Assembly: GCA_934148985.1 (NCBI GenBank)
Contig: CAKPDO010000018.1
Span: forward strand, 1-27,846
DNA length: 27,846 nt
Reading direction: 5' to 3'
DNA from: an uncultured Clostridia bacterium
GTDB taxonomy: Bacteria > Bacillota > Clostridia > TANB77 > CAG-508
Made by a program: the position numbers and the translations under genes. Under the pieces are notes generated by a model. That model was given only the letters and a program-made list of their open reading frames with translations, searched no databases and had not been told where the DNA came from. This document shows, piece after piece, positions 15,642-22,579 of this stretch. Every line of letters begins with the position of its first letter. Within the stretch, counting starts at the first letter, position 1.

Positions 15642-16384
15642 TGAGAAATATAAAACTAACAATAGAATATGATGGAAAGGACTTTAATCGGGTGGCAGCG
15701 TCAACCAGATAAATTAAATATACAGGGAACGATAGAAAATGCGATTAAAGAAATAACAGGTGAAGATGTAGAACTAAATGCTTCGGGAAGGACAGATGCT
15801 GGTGTACATGCAATAGGTCAGGTAGCAAATTTTAAAACTAATTCTAAAATTCCTATAGAAAAATTTCCAATAGCTTTAAATACGAAATTAAAAAAAACAA
15901 TTAGAATATTAAAGGCAGAAGAAGTCGATGAGAGATTTCATAGTAGACTAAGTTGTAAAAGAAAAACATATAGATATGTAATAAACAACAATGAATTTTC
16001 ATCAGCAATATATAGAAACTTTGAGTGCCATATTCCACAAAAGTTAGATATAAAAAAAATGCAAGAAGCAGCAAAGTTTTTTGAGGGAGAACATGATTTT
16101 AAAGCATTTAAAGCAAGCGGAACAAGTAGTAAGAGTAGTGTTAGAACAATATATGAAGCAAAAGTGTATGAAAGAAATGATGGAAGAATTTGTATAGAAC
16201 TTACACGGAAATGGTTTTTTATACAATATGGTAAGAATTATATCAGGAACCTTGGCAGAAGTACGGAATGGGAAAAATCAAGCTACAAGATATTAAAAGA
16301 ATTATAGATGAAGAAAAAAGAGAAAACGCAGGAAAAACATTGCCACCGAATGGTTTGTTCCTTGTAAAGGTGGAATATAATTAA
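15641..16384 (+). CDS. truA: tRNA pseudouridine(38-40) synthase TruA, requires three +1 shifts at CGG
   Basis: TruA converts U38-U40 of tRNA anticodon arms to pseudouridine. It starts at ATG 15641 (MRNIKLTIEYDGKDFN, the family N-terminus), overlapping the cdaA stop. In frame 0 it hits CGG at codon 17 (15689) and a stop at 15710. Read +1, it gives GWQRQPDKLNIQGTIEN and the catalytic ASGRTDAGVHA (Asp52). A second CGG at 16206 breaks the frame again; +1 restores GNGFLYNMVRIISGTLAEV. A third CGG at 16264 is followed in +1 by GMGKIKLQDIKRIIDEEKRE and LPPNGLFLVKVEYN, ending TAA 16382-16384. The joined product is 246 residues, the usual TruA length, with no missing or extra residue at any junction. 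Without the shifts the largest piece (from 15669) lacks the real start and the end. Confidence 0.92.
15689..15691 (+). other. In-frame CGG with +1 shift, truA site 1
   Basis: TTT AAT CGG in frame 0, then GGG TGG CAG in +1, giving the invariant FNGWQ of TruA. C15689 is skipped. Confidence 0.88.
16206..16208 (+). other. In-frame CGG with +1 shift, truA site 2
   Basis: CTT ACA CGG, then GGA AAT GGT TTT TTA TAC in +1, giving the conserved GNGFLYNMVR block. C16206 is skipped. Confidence 0.88.
16264..16266 (+). other. In-frame CGG with +1 shift, truA site 3
   Basis: GAA GTA CGG, then GGA ATG GGA AAA in +1, giving the family's EVGxGK. C16264 is skipped; 39 more sense codons follow before TAA. Confidence 0.87.
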
Positions 16385-16447
16385 AAAGTAACTTTTATAA
16401 AAAGAAATTCATAATATATATAAAAACTATAAAAGGGGATATATATT

Positions 16448-17035
16448 ATGAATTTACTTTTATTTTTTGCTTTGCCACTAGCAACAATTCTTCTTGCAAT
16501 AGTTATAGAAAAAATATTACATTGTCCTATACTTGTAACTATTACATTTTTTGCATTATATTTGATAGCGGCATTTGCTTTATATGCAACTGGAGTGATT
16601 ACAAATCTTGCAGGTGCCCTAATTGCTGTAATTGTTTATACAATAATTGCTTTTTTAACAGCCTGGATTGTTAGATTAATAAGAATTATTAATGAAAGAT
16701 TAGGTAGCAATGAAAATAATGGACGCAGTAGACGTACTTTGTGTTGTAATCAAAATAATGTAAGAATAGGTGACAATAACAATTGCGAAAATGAAAATAA
16801 TGATTTATTAAGAATAAGCTGTAGATGTAATAATGGGAATAGCCAAAATTTGTTAACAATAAATAGCGACTGTTTAGGCACAGAAAGTAATAGCGAAAGT
16901 AATGGATGCGGATGTGGAAACAATAATGATTTAGTTAGCACAAACAGTGGTGTAGCTGTTAGCGGAAATGTAATACCAAATCAGTCAAACTGTGGAAGAA
17001 CTGGCTGGATAAGAGGTTGTTATAGAAGATACTAA
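16448..17035 (+). CDS. Membrane protein with a Cys/Asn-rich C-terminal tail
   Basis: This is a 195-residue protein. The first ~78 residues form two or three membrane helices (LLLFFALPLATILLAIVI; ILVTITFFALYLIAAFALYA; GALIAVIVYTIIAFLTAWIV) and resemble small uncharacterised Firmicute membrane proteins of the DUF2651 type, a tentative call. From ~88 on, a low-complexity hydrophilic tail is rich in Asn, Ser, Gly and Cys, with Cys pairs spread along it (TLCCNQ, ISCRCNN, NGCGCGNNN), ending NCGRTGWIRGCYRRY. The cysteines could bind metal or form disulphides; that is inference. The start has AAAAGGGG 8-9 bases upstream. It follows truA by 63 bases and is closed by a terminator. No frame problem is seen. 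Confidence 0.7.
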   Translation: MNLLLFFALPLATILLAIVIEKILHCPILVTITFFALYLIAAFALYATGVITNLAGALIAVIVYTIIAFLTAWIVRLIRIINERLGSNENNGRSRRTLCCNQNNVRIGDNNNCENENNDLLRISCRCNNGNSQNLLTINSDCLGTESNSESNGCGCGNNNDLVSTNSGVAVSGNVIPNQSNCGRTGWIRGCYRRY

Positions 17036-17042
17036 AAAAATA

Positions 17043-17079
17043 GCTTAGAGCATTTAATAGATGCTCTAGGTCGTTTTTT
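17043..17079 (+). terminator. Rho-independent terminator after the Cys-rich membrane protein
   Basis: TAGAGCAT (17046-17053) pairs with ATGCTCTA (17061-17068), extended by further C-G and G-T pairs at the base, then GTTTTTT. Confidence 0.85.
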
Positions 17080-17099
17080 ATGTAAAGCTTAAAATATCA

Positions 17100-17128
17100 T
17101 TGCTTTTTTTGACATAATATGCTATAAT
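17100..17128 (+). promoter_or_regulatory. Extended -10 promoter for nfeD-SPFH
   Basis: A perfect TATAAT (17123-17128) is preceded by TGC (extended -10) and has TTGCTT (17100-17105) 17 bases upstream. A TTGACA at 17109 is too close to be used with this -10. Confidence 0.65.
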
Positions 17129-17173
17129 GAAAATGTTGTTATAAACTTTTAAGTAGCGAAAGGGGATTATATT

Positions 17174-17612
17174 ATGTGGAAATATTGGTTAATACTTTCA
17201 GGTATATGTATAATAATAGAATCTTTTACAATGGGATTTTTTGTATTTTGGTTCAGTATAGGTGCTATAGCAGCATTAATAACAAGTTTATTTACAGATA
17301 ATATATTAATCCAATCAGTAATATTTGTAATAACATCAACATTATTATTAGTATTAACTAAACCACTAATTAAAAAATTTGTAAAAACTCCCAATACAAA
17401 ACCTACGAATGTATATGGAATAATTGGCAAAGAAGGAATTGTCATTGAAGAAATAGATGCATTAAACCGGACAAGGAAAAGTAAAAGTAAATGGTGAGCT
17501 TTGGTCAGCTATATCTGATAAAAACATAGAAAAAGGTGCTACAATAAAGGCTGTAAGTATAAATGGTGTAAAACTAAAGGTAGAAGAAGTAACAAAAGAG
17601 GTAATAAAATAG
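17174..17612 (+). CDS. NfeD-like membrane protein, requires one +1 shift at CGG
   Basis: NfeD proteins are short membrane proteins with a C-terminal OB-fold domain, made together with SPFH/stomatin proteins. Here the N-terminal ~70 residues give two or three membrane helices (WLILSGICIIIESFTMGFFVFW; QSVIFVITSTLLLVL). The OB domain begins KPTNVYGIIGKEGIVIEEIDALN. In frame 0 the gene then meets CGG (17468-17470, codon 99) and stops 8 codons later. In +1, GGA CAA GGA gives GQGKVKVNGELWSAISD, the family's GxVxVxGExWxA strand pattern, and continues 47 codons to TAG 17610-17612. The joined protein is 145 residues, typical for this class. The start has AAAGGGGA 7 bases upstream. The SPFH gene follows 44 bases later, the classic partnership, probably for membrane microdomains. 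Confidence 0.9.
17468..17470 (+). other. In-frame CGG with +1 shift (nfeD codon 99)
   Basis: TTA AAC CGG in frame 0, then GGA CAA GGA AAA GTA in +1 restores the OB domain. One C of the CC pair (17467-17468) is skipped. Confidence 0.85.
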
Positions 17613-17656
17613 ATATTAGTTTTAAAATATATAAATTTTTATAAGGAGGTATTACT

Positions 17657-18571
17657 ATGATTTATTTTTTAATAACTTTAGTAATAATAATCGCAATAAT
17701 TGCATTCAGGTCAATAAAAGTAGTAAACCAATCAGAAGTGTATATTATCGAAAGACTTGGTAAATACTACAAAACAAGAGAAGCAGGTCCGGTATTTTTA
17801 GTACCATTTCTTGACAGAGTAAGCTCTGTTGTTCTTTTAAAGGAACTAACAATGGACATACCACCACAAGGAGTAATCACTAAAGATAATGTTACAATCA
17901 ATATAGATACAGTCGTGTTCTATCAAATAACAGACCCAGAAAAATCTGTTTATGAGATAGCAAACCTAAAAAAAGGTATTGAATACCTAGCAATTACAAC
18001 AATTCGTGATATTGTTGGTAAAATGGATTTGGATGAAACATTTGGTTCACGTGATAACATTAACTTCCAACTTCGTTCTATACTAGATGAAGCAACAGAT
18101 AAATGGGGTTGTAAGATTAATAGGGTTGAAATTAAAGATATTAATCCACCAGCAGATATCAGGGATGCAATGGAAAAACAGATGAATGCAGAACGTAACA
18201 AGAGAGCTTTAATTCTTGAAGCTGAGGCTCAAAAACAATCTGATATTACTGTTGCAGAAGGTAAAAAAGAAGCAGCAATTCTAGAGGCAGAAGCTGAAAG
18301 TGAAGCTAAAATAAGAAGAGCAGCAGGTGAAGCTAAAGCTATAAAAGAAGTTGCAGAAGCTAAGGCAAAAGAAATTGCTATGATTTATGCAGCTATGAAA
18401 GATGCACATCCTGATGATAAATTGGTTCAATTAAAATCTTTGGAAGCATTAAAAGAAGTTGCTAATGGTGAAGCAAATAAAATATTTATTCCATTTGAGG
18501 CAACATCAGCACTAAGTAGTTTAGGTGCAGTTAAAGAAATTATGAGTGAAGATAAAAAGAAAAAAGACTAG
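17657..18571 (+). CDS. SPFH/stomatin-family membrane protein (QmcA-like)
   Basis: This 304-residue protein has one N-terminal membrane helix (~2-18, FLITLVIIIAIIAF), an SPFH domain (~20-200, with VNQSEVYIIERLGKYYKTREAGP, the GVITKDNVTINIDTVVFYQI strand pair and TIRDIVGKMDLDETFGSRD), then an Ala/Glu/Lys coiled coil (~180-260, AEAQKQSDITVAEGKKEAA). The C-terminus has the SLEALKEVANGEANKIFIP tail typical of the stomatin/QmcA branch. These proteins form large oligomers on the membrane and gather or protect other membrane proteins. The start has AAGGAGGT 7 bases upstream. It is partnered with nfeD just upstream. Its stop codon lies inside the terminator stem. Confidence 0.93.
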   Translation: MIYFLITLVIIIAIIAFRSIKVVNQSEVYIIERLGKYYKTREAGPVFLVPFLDRVSSVVLLKELTMDIPPQGVITKDNVTINIDTVVFYQITDPEKSVYEIANLKKGIEYLAITTIRDIVGKMDLDETFGSRDNINFQLRSILDEATDKWGCKINRVEIKDINPPADIRDAMEKQMNAERNKRALILEAEAQKQSDITVAEGKKEAAILEAEAESEAKIRRAAGEAKAIKEVAEAKAKEIAMIYAAMKDAHPDDKLVQLKSLEALKEVANGEANKIFIPFEATSALSSLGAVKEIMSEDKKKKD

Positions 18572-18589
18572 ACTTTTCTAGTCTTTTTT
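18561..18589 (+). terminator. Terminator overlapping the stop of the SPFH gene
   Basis: AAAAAGACTAG (18561-18571) pairs with CTAGTCTTTTT (18578-18588), loop ACTTTT. The TAG stop is within the left arm. uvrA starts 21 bases later. Confidence 0.85.
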
Positions 18590-18610
18590 ACAAGATAAGG
18601 GGCAAAAATT

Positions 18611-21490
18611 ATGAATGATAAGATAGTTATAAAAGGTGCAAAGGTGCATAATTTAAAGAATATAAGCTTAGAAATTCCAAGAAATAAATTAGTTGTAGTA
18701 ACAGGACTTTCTGGTTCTGGAAAATCAAGTTTAGCATTTGATACATTATATGCTGAGGGACAAAGAAGATATGTAGAAAGTTTATCTTCATATGCAAGGC
18801 AATTTTTAGGAATAATGGAAAAGCCAGATGTAGAAAGAATAGATGGATTATCACCAGCAATATCAATAGACCAAAAAACAACGTCGAAAAATCCTCGTTC
18901 AACAGTTGGAACAGTTACAGAAATATATGACTATATTCGTTTATTATATGCAAGAATAGGTGTGCCATATTGTCCAAATTGTGGCAAAAAAATTGAAAAA
19001 CAGTCAATAGACCAAATAATAGACAAAATTTTAACACTTCCAGAAAGTACAAGAATACAAATATTAGCACCAATAGTAAGGGGAAGAAAAGGTGAATATA
19101 AGAAAGAATTAGATAACTTTAGAAAAGAAGGATTTGTAAGGGTAAGAGTAGATGGAGAAGTTTATGATTTGTCTGATGAGATAAACATAGATAAAAATAA
19201 AAAACACGAAATAGAACTTGTAGTAGATAGAATAGCAATAAGAGAAGATGTACGACCTAGATTAACAGAATCGGTTGAGACAGCTCTAAAAAATGCAGAC
19301 AATATGGTAGTAATAAGTGTTATGCCCAAAGATGATTTAGATCTAAGTTCATTTGGAGGAATACAAAAAGAAGATGGTACAACTGAGATATTATTTAGTT
19401 GCAATTATGCATGTCCAGATTGTGGGTTTAGTTTTCCTGAACTAACTCCAAGAATGTTTTCATTTAATAATCCTTTTGGAGCTTGCCCGGACTGTTTGGG
19501 AATTGGTTATTTAATGAAAATAGATGAAGATTTGATAATTCCAGATAAGGATAAAACTTTATATGATGGAGTAAAAGCTTTTGGAGCAAGTACAATGAAA
19601 AAAGGCGAAACAATGGCGAAGATGTATTTTGAAGCAATTGGAAAACATTATGGCGTGGATATTAAAAAGCCAATAAAAAAATTGCCAAGAGAATTTTTAG
19701 AAAAGATACTTTATGGAACAAATGAACCAATTGATTTTGAATTTCAATCATCATATGGGACAAGAAAATTTTCAGCTCCATTTGAGGGCGTAATCCCTAC
19801 ATTAGAAAGACGACATAGTGAAACAAAGTCACAGGGAATGAGAGATTTTTATGAGATGTATATGAGCAATTTAGATTGTCCAACATGTAAGGGGTCAAGA
19901 TTAAAGAAAGAAATATTATCTATAAAAATTGGGGATAAAAATATAAATGAACTAACAAATATGCCAATAAATAAAATACAAGAATATTTACGAAGTTTAG
20001 AATTATCTCCAAAAGATAAAATGATTTCTGAGTTAATACTAAAAGAAATTGATAAAAGATTACAATTTTTGATTGATGTAGGACTTGAATATTTAACACT
20101 TTCTAGAAGCAGCGGAACGTTATCAGGAGGGGAATCTCAAAGGATAAGACTTGCAACACAAATAGGTTCTGGACTTACAGGAGTTCTTTATATTTTGGAT
20201 GAGCCAAGCATAGGATTACATCAAAGAGACAATGACAAACTTCTTGCAACTTTGAAAAAATTAAGAGATTTGGGAAATACACTAATAGTTGTAGAACATG
20301 ATGAAGATACAATGTATGCAGCAGATGAAATAATTGATATTGGACCAGGTGCAGGTGTTCACGGAGGAAATGTTATGGCTCAAGGAACAGCTGAAGAAAT
20401 AAAAAAAGTTGAAAATTCTATAACAGGACAATATTTAAGTGGTAGAAAAAAAATAGAGGTTCCAAAAACAAGAAGGAAACCTGGAAAATCTAAATGTATA
20501 GAGGTTAAAGGTGCAACAGAACACAATTTAAAAAATATAGATGTAAAGTTCCCATTAGGAGTATTTACTTGCGTAACTGGGGTGTCTGGTTCTGGAAAAT
20601 CAACACTTGTTAATGAAATTTTATATAAAACTATTGCGCAAAAATTAAATGGCTCAAATGAAAAGCCTGGAAAATGCAAAAGTGTTAAAGGAATTGAAAA
20701 TATTGACAAGATAATAAATATAGACCAATCACCAATTGGAAGAACTCCAAGAAGCAATCCGGCAACATATACAGGAGTATTTGATGAAATTAGAGATATA
20801 TTTGCTGAAACAAATGAGGCTAAGTTACGTGGATATGGAAAGGGAAGATTTAGTTTCAATGTTCCTGGAGGAAGATGTGAAAGCTGTCAAGGAGATGGAG
20901 TTCATAAGATAGAAATGCACTTTTTACCTGATGTTTATGTACCTTGTGAAGTATGCAAAGGAAAAAGATACAATCATGAAACTTTGGAAATAAAATTTAA
21001 AGGAAAGACAATTTCAGATGTGTTAGATATGACTGTTGAAGAAGCTTTAGAATTTTTTGATAAAGTTCCTAAAATAAAAAATAAAATGCAAACTTTGTAT
21101 GATGTTGGATTAGGTTATATTAAATTAGGACAAAGTTCTACTACTTTATCAGGAGGAGAAGCGCAACGTGTAAAACTTGCAACAGAACTTTCTAAAAGGG
21201 CAACAGGCAAGACTTTATATATACTAGATGAACCTACAACAGGTCTTCATATCGCCGATGTTCATAGATTAGTAGAGATATTGCAAAGATTAGTCGATAC
21301 AGGGAATACTGCAATCGTTATTGAGCATAATTTAGATTTAATTAAAACATGTGACCACATTATAGATTTAGGCCCAGAAGGAGGAGATGCTGGAGGAGAA
21401 ATTGTAGCGGTTGGTACTCCAGAACAGATTTGCAAAAATGAGAGAAGTTATACAGGATTATTTTTAAAAAAATATTTGGAAAAAAGATGA
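18611..21490 (+). CDS. uvrA: Excinuclease ABC subunit A (UvrA)
   Basis: UvrA finds DNA lesions in nucleotide excision repair and loads UvrB. The 959-residue protein has two ABC ATPase modules. The first carries Walker A GLSGSGKSSLA (~33), a zinc site CPNCGKK (~120), a second CxxC (CPDCGF) and the signature LSGGESQRIRLA (~504). The second carries Walker A GVSGSGKSTLV (~658), the zinc finger CESCQGDG...CEVCKGKRYN (~756-783) and LSGGEAQRVKLA (~847), with DEPTTGLH after it. Both halves have DEPSIGLH/DEPTTGLH Walker B motifs. Length and order are normal and no frame problem is seen. It starts just after the SPFH terminator with a modest AAGGGG. Mfd, which hands stalled polymerase sites to UvrA, is also in this window. 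Confidence 0.97.
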   Translation: MNDKIVIKGAKVHNLKNISLEIPRNKLVVVTGLSGSGKSSLAFDTLYAEGQRRYVESLSSYARQFLGIMEKPDVERIDGLSPAISIDQKTTSKNPRSTVGTVTEIYDYIRLLYARIGVPYCPNCGKKIEKQSIDQIIDKILTLPESTRIQILAPIVRGRKGEYKKELDNFRKEGFVRVRVDGEVYDLSDEINIDKNKKHEIELVVDRIAIREDVRPRLTESVETALKNADNMVVISVMPKDDLDLSSFGGIQKEDGTTEILFSCNYACPDCGFSFPELTPRMFSFNNPFGACPDCLGIGYLMKIDEDLIIPDKDKTLYDGVKAFGASTMKKGETMAKMYFEAIGKHYGVDIKKPIKKLPREFLEKILYGTNEPIDFEFQSSYGTRKFSAPFEGVIPTLERRHSETKSQGMRDFYEMYMSNLDCPTCKGSRLKKEILSIKIGDKNINELTNMPINKIQEYLRSLELSPKDKMISELILKEIDKRLQFLIDVGLEYLTLSRSSGTLSGGESQRIRLATQIGSGLTGVLYILDEPSIGLHQRDNDKLLATLKKLRDLGNTLIVVEHDEDTMYAADEIIDIGPGAGVHGGNVMAQGTAEEIKKVENSITGQYLSGRKKIEVPKTRRKPGKSKCIEVKGATEHNLKNIDVKFPLGVFTCVTGVSGSGKSTLVNEILYKTIAQKLNGSNEKPGKCKSVKGIENIDKIINIDQSPIGRTPRSNPATYTGVFDEIRDIFAETNEAKLRGYGKGRFSFNVPGGRCESCQGDGVHKIEMHFLPDVYVPCEVCKGKRYNHETLEIKFKGKTISDVLDMTVEEALEFFDKVPKIKNKMQTLYDVGLGYIKLGQSSTTLSGGEAQRVKLATELSKRATGKTLYILDEPTTGLHIADVHRLVEILQRLVDTGNTAIVIEHNLDLIKTCDHIIDLGPEGGDAGGEIVAVGTPEQICKNERSYTGLFLKKYLEKR

Positions 21491-21498
21491 TATAAGTC

Positions 21499-21527
21499 TT
21501 TACAAGGTTAAGAAAAAACATTATAAT
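21499..21527 (+). promoter_or_regulatory. Sigma-A promoter for the tandem OB-fold gene
   Basis: TTTACA (21499-21504) and perfect TATAAT (21522-21527) are 17 bases apart, directly after the uvrA stop. About 85 bases of leader follow. Confidence 0.7.
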
Positions 21528-21617
21528 AATGTTTAGTATTTATGTATATTAAAGATTGGGGGAATTTTTCCAATTTGATTACATGAATAACCCAAATTTT
21601 ACGGAGGAAAGCATCAT

Positions 21618-22319
21618 ATGGCTAAAAAGAGACTGGAAAAGAATAACAATGCAATAATTCGAAAGGAGAAGAAAGCCAAAGAGCAAGGGAAAAAAGTATT
21701 CAGACGTAACAACAAGGCTTTTATATGCGGACAAATTGAGGAAGACATTGAAAGGAGCTGCGGAAAGCAAGGGACTCGCGTGGAATACTATCGGACAAAA
21801 ATAGGGTGCCTGAGAGATAATGGAGAAAAAGATTTTATCCCCATTATGATTCCTAGAACAATTATAAAAGATAAGATTACCAAAGGAAAATGGATAGAGG
21901 TAATCGGAAGAATTGGAACATATCGGAAGACTTTGGAGAATAATAAAAGATATATGAATGTAAGTGTTTATGTATCTGAATATGTTCTTTATGACAGAAA
22001 GGAAGATATGGAAGAAGAAAGCAATGAAAACCTTGTATATTTGGAGGGAAGTCTTTGCAAAGATGCGGGGACTTTTTCAGACCAAAAAGTGGATCTGCTT
22101 GTTGCTGTTAATTGCAAAAAAAATTGGAAAGAAACAGCATTTGTCCCATGCATTGTTTTGGGAGGCTTATTAGATAAAGCCGCAAAGTTAAAGAGCGGTG
22201 ACCAAATTGTGTTGTATGGTAGATTTCAAAGCAAGAGATACAGAAAAAAGATTAATGAAAAGTTTTTCAAGTGGCAAACTTCATATGAAGTAGCTACTAT
22301 TTGGGTTAAAACAAAATAA
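21618..22319 (+). CDS. Tandem SSB-like OB-fold protein, foreign composition, two in-frame CGG codons
   Basis: This 233-residue protein appears to hold two copies of a single-stranded-DNA-binding (SSB/PriB-like) OB fold: ~37-125 (FICGQIEEDIE, then WIEVIGRIGTYRKTLENNKR and MNVSVYVSEYVLY) and ~139-231 (VYLEGSLCKDAGTF, then GDQIVLYGRFQSKRYRKK and YEVATIWVKT). The N-terminal ~35 residues are very basic. Probable role: binding single-stranded DNA; function is inferred. The start has CGGAGGAAAGC upstream. It is odd in composition, richer in G+C than its neighbours and using codons such as CTG, CGC, CCC and TGC that they avoid. It has the only in-frame CGG codons in the window that are read without a shift (21792-21794 and 21924-21926, each after TAT). 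A +1 shift at the first would stop the protein at 21802. It looks like a recent arrival. Confidence 0.75.
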   Translation: MAKKRLEKNNNAIIRKEKKAKEQGKKVFRRNNKAFICGQIEEDIERSCGKQGTRVEYYRTKIGCLRDNGEKDFIPIMIPRTIIKDKITKGKWIEVIGRIGTYRKTLENNKRYMNVSVYVSEYVLYDRKEDMEEESNENLVYLEGSLCKDAGTFSDQKVDLLVAVNCKKNWKETAFVPCIVLGGLLDKAAKLKSGDQIVLYGRFQSKRYRKKINEKFFKWQTSYEVATIWVKTK

Positions 22320-22323
22320 CAAT

Positions 22324-22363
22324 AAAAGGGCCAATAGACTTTAAATGGTTTGTTGGTCTTTTT
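22324..22363 (+). terminator. Rho-independent terminator after the OB-fold gene
   Basis: AAAAGGGCCAA (22324-22334) pairs with TTGGTCTTTT (22353-22362) with a one-base bulge and a G-T pair, and the right arm ends in a T run. Confidence 0.7.
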
Positions 22364-22413
22364 GGTATTGCAATAATTAATTTTAAAGTATAAATAAAGT
22401 AAACATAAAATCA

Positions 22414-22442
22414 TTGACTTTAATTTAAAAAAATGTTATAAT
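22414..22442 (+). promoter_or_regulatory. Strong sigma-A promoter for RNase J
   Basis: TTGACT (22414-22419) and perfect TATAAT (22437-22442) are 17 bases apart. A leader of about 130 bases follows. Confidence 0.8.
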
Positions 22443-22503
22443 TTACCACATAAAAAATGAGATTTTAAACCAAAATGAAAAAGAGATAATTAAATAAATA
22501 AAA

Positions 22504-22532
22504 GACCTTAAAAAAGTGAAATTTTCAAGGTC
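22504..22532 (+). other. Hairpin in the RNase J leader
   Basis: GACCTT (22504-22509) pairs with AAGGTC (22527-22532), with AAAA/TTTT pairing inside after one mismatch. It lies about 45 bases before the rnj start and has no T run. RNase J leaders can carry autoregulatory cleavage sites; this role is inference. Confidence 0.4.
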
Positions 22533-22579
22533 CTATATTTCTATGTTTAAGATTTTAAAAAATAAGAAAGGAAGATAAT

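Noticed and set aside
15669..16307. TruA fragment starting at ATG 15669
   Set aside because: That ATG is internal, in the +1 frame, and upstream of the first shift. The real N-terminus is at 15641, where the family sequence MRNIKLTIEYDGKDFN begins.
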